Shown: positions 30,413-35,308 of the stretch, piece by piece
Position numbering within the stretch: position 1 is the first letter of the stretch
How the letters are laid out: every line of letters starts with the position of its first letter
IMG/VR virus record: IMGVR_UViG_3300042861_000443
Coordinates: 1-35,308 of that record
From: a virus
DNA: 35,308 nt
Reading direction: 5' to 3' (one strand)
Position numbers and translations under genes: made by a program
Notes under the pieces: model-generated
Database searches by the model: none
What the model was told of the DNA's origin: nothing
What the model saw: the letters and a program-made list of their open reading frames with translations, nothing else

Positions 30413-30466
30413 TTATTTTCCGCAACCTTTACAGCCGCCTTTGGGTTTTTGAACTGGATATTTCAT
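30413..30466 (-). CDS. Micro-ORF encoding a 17-aa CxxC peptide
   Basis: ATG at 30466, 2 nt after the stop of the 119-aa gene, encodes MKYPVQKPKGGCKGCGK and stops 24 nt before the scaffold ATG. The tight fit between two structural genes and the CKGCGK end suggest that it may be translated, either as a metal-binding peptide or for coupling. No homologue known to me. Confidence 0.35.
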   Translation of the reverse strand: MKYPVQKPKGGCKGCGK

Positions 30467-30468
30467 AA

Positions 30469-30828
30469 CTATTTTTTTAAGGTTTCTTTTTTGGTTGTTT
30501 CCTTACTTTCCAATACTGCCAAGCGTTCCATTAGTGCTTGGTTTTGGCTCATTAGCATAGCCATCACATCATTTGATTGTTGGCTTACTGCACCTTTCTT
30601 TTTAGGTGGGTTTAAAATTTCATGGGCTTCATAAATGCCTAACTCTGCGGCTTCGTGCAAACTTAATTCTACCTCTTCAATCAAAAACTTTTCTCTTTTT
30701 TCGTTAGAAAGTTTCTTTTTGTGTTCAGAATAAAAGTCACGATTTGTTTTGTTTAAAGGAACATAATTAACTATTCCTTTGTCTGTAATTTTCAGCCTCA
30801 TAAATGTAGGCTCATTTGTTTGTGTCAT
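30469..30828 (-). CDS. Small head-region protein (119 aa)
   Basis: Not recognised. The N-terminal half mixes strand and helix (FMRLKITDKGIVNYVPLNKTN). The centre is a charged helix with HEAAELGIYEAHEIL. The C-terminal AMLMSQNQALMERLAVLESK is a short coiled coil that could oligomerise. Between minor head and scaffold genes, so an assembly factor or minor capsid component is likely. Confidence 0.6.
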   Translation of the reverse strand: MTQTNEPTFMRLKITDKGIVNYVPLNKTNRDFYSEHKKKLSNEKREKFLIEEVELSLHEAAELGIYEAHEILNPPKKKGAVSQQSNDVMAMLMSQNQALMERLAVLESKETTKKETLKK

Positions 30829-30881
30829 AAATTATATTTATAAGTTTTGCCAAAGTTATTGATATTATCTATAAGTACAAA

Positions 30882-31814
30882 TTAATTTTTCCCAATTGAC
30901 TTTCTAATTGATTGAGGCACTAAGTATGTCGGGATTGCATACGCTTGATGTCCGCAGTTGTAACCGCCTCGATAAATAGGAAAGTTGCTTGTGTTGGTAT
31001 CGTCATACATCCCTTGAGGCAATCCTGTTTTATCGTATATTTGACCTTTCATCTCTTTAAACTCAGCAAAGTTTCCTTTTATTATTTGTGCCAACTCTGA
31101 CCTATGATAATATTCTTTTTTTGTTAGTGCCTCGCAAAATGTTCTTGTAGTTTTGATGTTGCTTCCTACATACCTATACCACTCCCAACCTAAGTCTAAA
31201 CTTGTAATCTCATTTACTTGTGCATTGTATTGGTTTAAGGCATCGGTTGTTATCTGTTTAGTAAACTTTACAAAACTGCCATCAATAGGCCCTGCATCTG
31301 AACTATATCCGTTTATGTAGTTGTTAAGTTCACCGCTTAACTTTGAGTAGCTTCCTCCCGTTGTTACATAGGTATTTATTATTTCTCTTACTGGATTAAT
31401 AAAGTTTGATTGCAACCCTGCCTCCGTAAGTCCATCAATAACTAAAGATACTGATTGCTTCCTTACTTCATCAATAACTTTTGATGGAGTAAATTTTGAT
31501 TCTATTGCCTTAAAATAGTTGTTGTTTAGCTTTGTTACTAAGTCATACAATTTACTAAACTTTGCAACCGCTTCTAAGTAATCGGTATCGTCTAAAATTA
31601 TTGTTTCAATCTCATTTTTTAAACTACCAAGTAACTTAACATTCTTAACGGTGTTGGTTATTGTTTCACCCTGTACGGATAGTTCTTTTTGGAATAATAA
31701 TAGCTTATTGTAGATACGTTCTTGAATCTTTGGGATTGCCTCTTGAAAGTCAATTATCCCTTTGTCAATCGCTTCTAAAATAGCTTTTATTTCTTTATCT
31801 CCTTTAGTTGCCAA
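30882..31814 (-). CDS. Minor head (head morphogenesis) protein (310 aa)
   Basis: Gene order (right after portal) and the C-terminal region support this call. WEWYRYVGSNIKTTRTFCEAL, then NFPIYRGGYNCGHQAYAIP, resembles the conserved C-terminus of SPP1 gp7/Mu gpF-type proteins, where Cys and His lie in similar contexts. The N-terminal two thirds are helical. No ATG fits the beginning: the frame opens with TTG at 31814, overlapping the portal stop by 11 nt, and an AAAGGAG sequence lies inside the first codons. Confidence 0.7.
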   Translation of the reverse strand: MATKGDKEIKAILEAIDKGIIDFQEAIPKIQERIYNKLLLFQKELSVQGETITNTVKNVKLLGSLKNEIETIILDDTDYLEAVAKFSKLYDLVTKLNNNYFKAIESKFTPSKVIDEVRKQSVSLVIDGLTEAGLQSNFINPVREIINTYVTTGGSYSKLSGELNNYINGYSSDAGPIDGSFVKFTKQITTDALNQYNAQVNEITSLDLGWEWYRYVGSNIKTTRTFCEALTKKEYYHRSELAQIIKGNFAEFKEMKGQIYDKTGLPQGMYDDTNTSNFPIYRGGYNCGHQAYAIPTYLVPQSIRKSIGKN

Positions 31815-33537
31815 TGTTATCTCTTATAATTGTTTCAACTTTATTCTTTGCAGAAATTTCAGCTTGTTTTACTGCTGCATAGCCTTGTAAAGTCTTTAAT
31901 TTTTCATCCCTTGTTTTCATTCCAAAGTTTGCAACTTCCTCATAGGCTTTTTCTATAAAATCATAAATGTAAGTTGATAATATTTGGTCTTGCTTGGTCA
32001 TTGTATTTGATGCAAACATTAATGCTTTTTCTTCTTCACTCTTTCCACTTGCAGGATCAAGTTTCATTGCATCAATTTTTATTTGTTGCAACCTCACATC
32101 GTTAGGAAATCTCTTTTTTATAAACTCTATTTCCATTTCAGAAAGCACTGCATCATTTAATCCCGAATCTTTAGCGGTTTTAATTTCTTGTACTAAAAAA
32201 TCAGAACTAAGGATGTCAAATGTATTAGGCACAATAACAATAGGACACATCATTTTTATAATGTCGTTGCTATAAATTTGGTTATACCTCCACACCGCAA
32301 CATAATAAGCACTAAATTCAATTATTCTCCCTAAGTCCTTAGCAATTGCATAGAAAGTATTGTTTGTTTCATCTCGGTCATAAGCCTTAGATACTCCACT
32401 AACAGCAGCAGGAACTAACTCTAAAAACTGCATATTAATAGCACTCAATGCTCTGTTTCTATGTCTATCAATCCTTGCATCTTGCAATTTGGCTATTTCA
32501 GTATCTTTTTGAATGTAACCCATTGGAGGAGTTGGTGCCGGTGTTTCACCCATATTGGTTTTGGCAGGTCTTACTCTTAATGGTTCGTAAGGGCTAAATG
32601 AAACATATCCATCTTTGCACTTTGTATTTGTGCAAGGTACTTTCTGTTGGTCTTTTAAAAGAAATCCGCTTCCATTACAACTGCTGCACTCCTCACTCTG
32701 ATAAATCCATTGCTGACTATGGATGTGCATAACTATCTCAGCTTGTAAATCGCTAAATTCAACCGTTGCAACATTTAACCAGGGCAACATCGCCTTTAAT
32801 CTGCTTTGGTATTCAGTTCCTAAATCCTCTGTCGATTCTACTAAACCTCCCAACCTAAAAAAACACGCCTCCCCACTTAAATTAGGGATAGACTTTTCAA
32901 TTCTCCATACACCTCTTTTATCCATTACCCACTTTGCCCATTGAATTTTATCTACTGAGTAAAGTTCTCTTGAATGTTCACCTCTATAAACAAAAGATTC
33001 TCCTTCACTAAAATAAATAATTTTATCGGTGTTAATAATATAAGGATGTGGCTCAATATAATTGGTGTTGTCTTCGTTTCCTTCTTCTGTTATAGGTTGA
33101 TATCCCCAAATCAAACAAATGCCATTAGCATCAATTAAATACTGCTTTAGCATTGTGCTAAAAGTATAGTTCATTATTGACTGCTTTCCTTTAAAATCTG
33201 TTTCTAAATATTCTGGCAATTTTTCGCCATCTGCAATTTGTGTAAATTCTTTTTGGTCGGGATATTTGATGAAAAATCCATCCGCTCTGTGAATCTTATT
33301 TAAGGAAGCTAAAACCCTATCAAATACTTCTTGAAATACGGGTTGATACGTTTTTTCTCTGTATTCCTTAACCATTTGTGCCTCGTTTGGCCTACGTTCA
33401 TCAATTAGCTTTTTAGGATATTCGTTGTCTGAATAGTATTTAAAGTTTGTATATTCCTCATCCTCCATGTGAGGTTTTTTGTATATCTCTGCTATTGCAT
33501 TAGCATCAATTATTTTGTAGTTTTTTTCTAATTCCAT
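31804..33537 (-). CDS. Portal protein with zinc-finger-like insertion (577 aa)
   Basis: Placed before minor head and capsid genes, with length and mixed alpha/beta composition of a portal. The N-terminal part has VFDRVLASLNKIHRADG and a wing domain with EPHPYIINTDKIIYF. The C-terminal part has the long helices around FLELVPAAVSGVSKAY and MEIEFIKKRF that are usual in portals. Residues 284-307 hold CSSCNGSG...CTNTKC, half of a DnaJ-type CxxCxGxG zinc finger, which is unusual for portals. The portal forms the dodecameric DNA channel and docks the terminase. Confidence 0.75.
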   Translation of the reverse strand: MELEKNYKIIDANAIAEIYKKPHMEDEEYTNFKYYSDNEYPKKLIDERRPNEAQMVKEYREKTYQPVFQEVFDRVLASLNKIHRADGFFIKYPDQKEFTQIADGEKLPEYLETDFKGKQSIMNYTFSTMLKQYLIDANGICLIWGYQPITEEGNEDNTNYIEPHPYIINTDKIIYFSEGESFVYRGEHSRELYSVDKIQWAKWVMDKRGVWRIEKSIPNLSGEACFFRLGGLVESTEDLGTEYQSRLKAMLPWLNVATVEFSDLQAEIVMHIHSQQWIYQSEECSSCNGSGFLLKDQQKVPCTNTKCKDGYVSFSPYEPLRVRPAKTNMGETPAPTPPMGYIQKDTEIAKLQDARIDRHRNRALSAINMQFLELVPAAVSGVSKAYDRDETNNTFYAIAKDLGRIIEFSAYYVAVWRYNQIYSNDIIKMMCPIVIVPNTFDILSSDFLVQEIKTAKDSGLNDAVLSEMEIEFIKKRFPNDVRLQQIKIDAMKLDPASGKSEEEKALMFASNTMTKQDQILSTYIYDFIEKAYEEVANFGMKTRDEKLKTLQGYAAVKQAEISAKNKVETIIRDNIGN

Positions 33538-33538
33538 T

Positions 33539-33577
33539 TTAGTAGGTATCTAACCATTTTTTTTTATTGTATCGCAT
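33539..33577 (-). CDS. Micro-ORF of 12 codons just before the portal
   Basis: MRYNKKKWLDTY, stop one base before the portal ATG. It may serve translational coupling. The start lies within a 12-bp palindrome GCATAATTATGC (33574-33585). Very short, so chance is possible. Confidence 0.2.
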   Translation of the reverse strand: MRYNKKKWLDTY

Positions 33578-33594
33578 AATTATGCAAAATACTT

Positions 33595-34446
33595 TTACAT
33601 ATTTGACCTATTAGCATCCCATTTTTTCTTTTGTTGTGCCTTTAAGATATAGTGCATATTAAACATTTTACTATAAATCGTTGCTAAAATATCGTAATTT
33701 GTTCTTTGTAATTCTGATATTGCATTGCCTCCAATACTTAATCCGCAATAACCATCATCTCGCATATCTTTAATCCTTTTTTGGTTTTTGGAATCTTGAT
33801 TATACCAATAGATAGGGTTGTAACCTTCTAAATGTGGTTTTGTGTTAGTTTGAGCCATCGATATAAATAAAGGCAATTCATCAGCAACACATCCTGCAAA
33901 ATTTGTAGGTTGTACTTTTAATGTTTCAAAGTTTTCTGCCCATTTAGCCATTGCTGGTTGACCTTTTTTCCACCATATAAATTCTGAATGTATTTCATAA
34001 ATTTCTTGATCTTCTAAGTTGTATTGTTTCACAACTTCATTCATATCTGCCCAAATAGAAAACTTATTGTTTTTGCCTTTGTTTTTTATTGTGAAATCTA
34101 ACCCTTTTAATTTTTCAATTTCATCATTTATAACAAAGTTGTTGATTAAAATAACATCGGCATCAATAAACAAAGTGTAATCATACGGAGTTAGTTCATC
34201 CATGTGTGCTTTAGCTTTAATGTAGCACGTTTCATTATCTTTTAATGTATAGCAATGTTTTGGAATCTCTTTTATTTCTGTAAACAATGCTTTATAATTA
34301 TCATCTAACCTACTAATTGTATCGGGTTGAGTAATTAATGTAATTGGCAAGGTGCAATTGTTTGCACGAATTGACATTGCTAAATTTGCTGCCATACTTC
34401 CATAGTTTTTATGGCCTATGGCGATTAAAAGTATTCCTATATTCAT
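33595..34446 (-). CDS. GT-A glycosyltransferase (283 aa)
   Basis: The N-terminus NIGILLIAIGHKNYGSMAANLAMSIRANN and DYTLFIDADVILINN at about residues 90-104 show the nucleotide-sugar domain and the DxD metal-binding motif of a GT8-like enzyme. SEFIWWKKGQP and GCVADELPLFISM follow. No membrane segment. The ATG at 34446 begins 1 nt after the upstream stop; a GTG at 34455 would overlap it. It lies between a tail gene and the portal, and with the GT2 enzyme and methyltransferase could glycosylate virion proteins. Acceptor unknown. Confidence 0.75.
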   Translation of the reverse strand: MNIGILLIAIGHKNYGSMAANLAMSIRANNCTLPITLITQPDTISRLDDNYKALFTEIKEIPKHCYTLKDNETCYIKAKAHMDELTPYDYTLFIDADVILINNFVINDEIEKLKGLDFTIKNKGKNNKFSIWADMNEVVKQYNLEDQEIYEIHSEFIWWKKGQPAMAKWAENFETLKVQPTNFAGCVADELPLFISMAQTNTKPHLEGYNPIYWYNQDSKNQKRIKDMRDDGYCGLSIGGNAISELQRTNYDILATIYSKMFNMHYILKAQQKKKWDANRSNM

Positions 34447-34447
34447 T

Positions 34448-35290
34448 TTATCCACAATTATTATTTATTTCGTTAAATGGTGTTTCATAGACTTGAAAAT
34501 CGGCAGGCCATACATTCATCCCTTGCATAATACTTGGGAAGTCTTGGTTATATTCATTTTCAAAAGTACACTCTAATTGATAGTCTGTTGATGTTGCTAT
34601 TAATACTGTGTCGTGGTTCAATGCAACAACTAACTTTTGATGCAATTCCTCAGTCAAAAAATCTGTAACAAACTTATATTTTTTTGCTAATCGTGCAAAT
34701 ACTTTTGTTCGCTCACCGTTACTTCTAACGTATGTTTTTTGCTCGATGTCAAAGGCAGGATTAGAGGCATACATTGGAAGTCTTATTGCATTGAAAGTTA
34801 AGGTACTTGGATAGAAAAATCCAAAAGCATCTTCATTATTTCCATAAGTAATTCTGCTTGTAAAACACTTATCTTCTGAATACTTAAAACAAGTTATTGA
34901 AGTTTTGGATAAGTATGCAGGTGGTTCATCTTTAAGGAAATTAATCTGTATTTGAAAGCAATCACCATCATTCAATCCATTTAACAATGTACTACCTTCA
35001 AAATTTAAACGGATTAAATAAATTGTTCCGCTTTGCAATACTGCCGAATCAACAAATCCAGTTATTGTTGTAAGTCCACTTGATGTCAATCTTCTTACTT
35101 GCAAACCTGCTTCAATTGCTGCTGCATTTGCATAATCGTTTGTATTTAATTGAAATTGAAATCTTACATCTCCTGCTTCACATATTGGCAAACAAGTATC
35201 AACAACAACTCCACAATCATTGTCAGTAATAAATTCTTGCTCATTAAATCTTACAAAGCTATTCTGTAAATCTATAAGGCTTGTAGCCAT
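34448..35290 (-). CDS. Variable tail-linked protein, copy B (280 aa, complete)
   Basis: A complete version of the gene at 1-680. The N-terminal 41 residues are identical to copy A, residues 42-175 are diverged (FVDSAVLQSGTIYLIRLNFEGSTLL against KDIATISTNTYIMFLQFDISSLL, shown in part), and the region from AIRLPMYASNPAFD to KLVVALN is again identical. The C-terminal 55 residues (HDTVLIATSTDYQLECTFENE to NNCG) are seen only here. Paired cysteines and beta-rich composition suggest an extracellular or virion protein. Bases 35291-35308 encode the last codons of the tail-tip gene, as after copy A, so this looks like the same locus. Confidence 0.75.
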   Translation of the reverse strand: MATSLIDLQNSFVRFNEQEFITDNDCGVVVDTCLPICEAGDVRFQFQLNTNDYANAAAIEAGLQVRRLTSSGLTTITGFVDSAVLQSGTIYLIRLNFEGSTLLNGLNDGDCFQIQINFLKDEPPAYLSKTSITCFKYSEDKCFTSRITYGNNEDAFGFFYPSTLTFNAIRLPMYASNPAFDIEQKTYVRSNGERTKVFARLAKKYKFVTDFLTEELHQKLVVALNHDTVLIATSTDYQLECTFENEYNQDFPSIMQGMNVWPADFQVYETPFNEINNNCG

Positions 35291-35308
35291 TATTCCATAA
35301 TTGCGTGG

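Noticed and set aside
33574-33585. 12-bp palindrome GCATAATTATGC before the portal as an operator
   Set aside because: It is a single copy without a matching promoter or a second site. It is noted only within the micro-ORF entry.
34448-34456. Perfect DnaA box TTATCCACA
   Set aside because: It is a single copy that encodes the last codons and stop of the variable gene. No clustered boxes or AT-rich unwinding region lie nearby, so it does not mark an origin.
1-35308. Temperate lifestyle suggested by the HTH regulator and ParB-like gene
   Set aside because: No integrase, excisionase, ParA or attachment site was found. The regulator is Cro-sized and may only time gene expression.

Overview
The window looks like an almost complete genome of a tailed (siphovirus-type) phage infecting a member of the Bacteroidota. 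The DNA is AT-rich and every convincing gene lies on the minus strand. Start codons are preceded by A-rich leaders rather than GGAGG. The best promoters have the Bacteroidota form (TTTG or ATTG, 19-20 nt, TAnnTTTG). Many proteins belong to phage families I associate with that phylum. I see no integrase, tRNA, rRNA, IS element or CRISPR array.

The two ends of the window carry the same locus. Bases 1-698 and 34614-35308 are two alleles or copies of one tail-linked gene, with 119 nt of exact identity on one side and 68 nt on the other. The simplest reading is a circular or terminally redundant genome of about 34.6 kb, in which one variable gene was assembled once at each end.

Read leftward (direction of transcription) and closed into a circle, the layout is as follows. 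(1) Packaging and tail assembly, 9458 to 1: small and large terminase, a GT2 glycosyltransferase, a methyltransferase, small unknown and membrane proteins, a tail assembly chaperone with a -1 frameshift site, tape measure, a large tail-tip protein and the variable gene. (2) Head and tail tube, 35290 to 25148: variable gene, a second glycosyltransferase, portal with a zinc-finger insertion, minor head protein, scaffold-like protein, major capsid, connector or neck proteins, and two tandem paralogues that may be tail tube proteins, separated by a strong terminator. (3) Host contact and lysis, 25137 to 19461: fibre protein, small membrane proteins, an endolysin candidate (DUF5675), a metallophosphoesterase and a probable unimolecular spanin, closed by two terminators. 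(4) Early region, 19203 to 9582, led by a strong promoter: small unknown genes, a zinc-ribbon gene bounded by attC-like inverted repeats, an HTH regulator with two palindromes inside its own gene, a DnaA domain IV-like protein, NinG, a second copy of the promoter, a DUF3127 OB-fold protein, an ERF annealing protein, Gp157, a NinB-like protein, a ParB-like protein, a structured RNA or terminator, an HNH-AP2 homing endonuclease, a helicase-loader-like protein and DnaB helicase.

The most unusual items are the attC-like cassette structure at 18390-18789, the hypervariable end gene, the T9 frameshift site whose extended frame stops exactly on the tape-measure start codon, the paired intragenic operator-like palindromes, and the nested RNA structure before the HNH gene.
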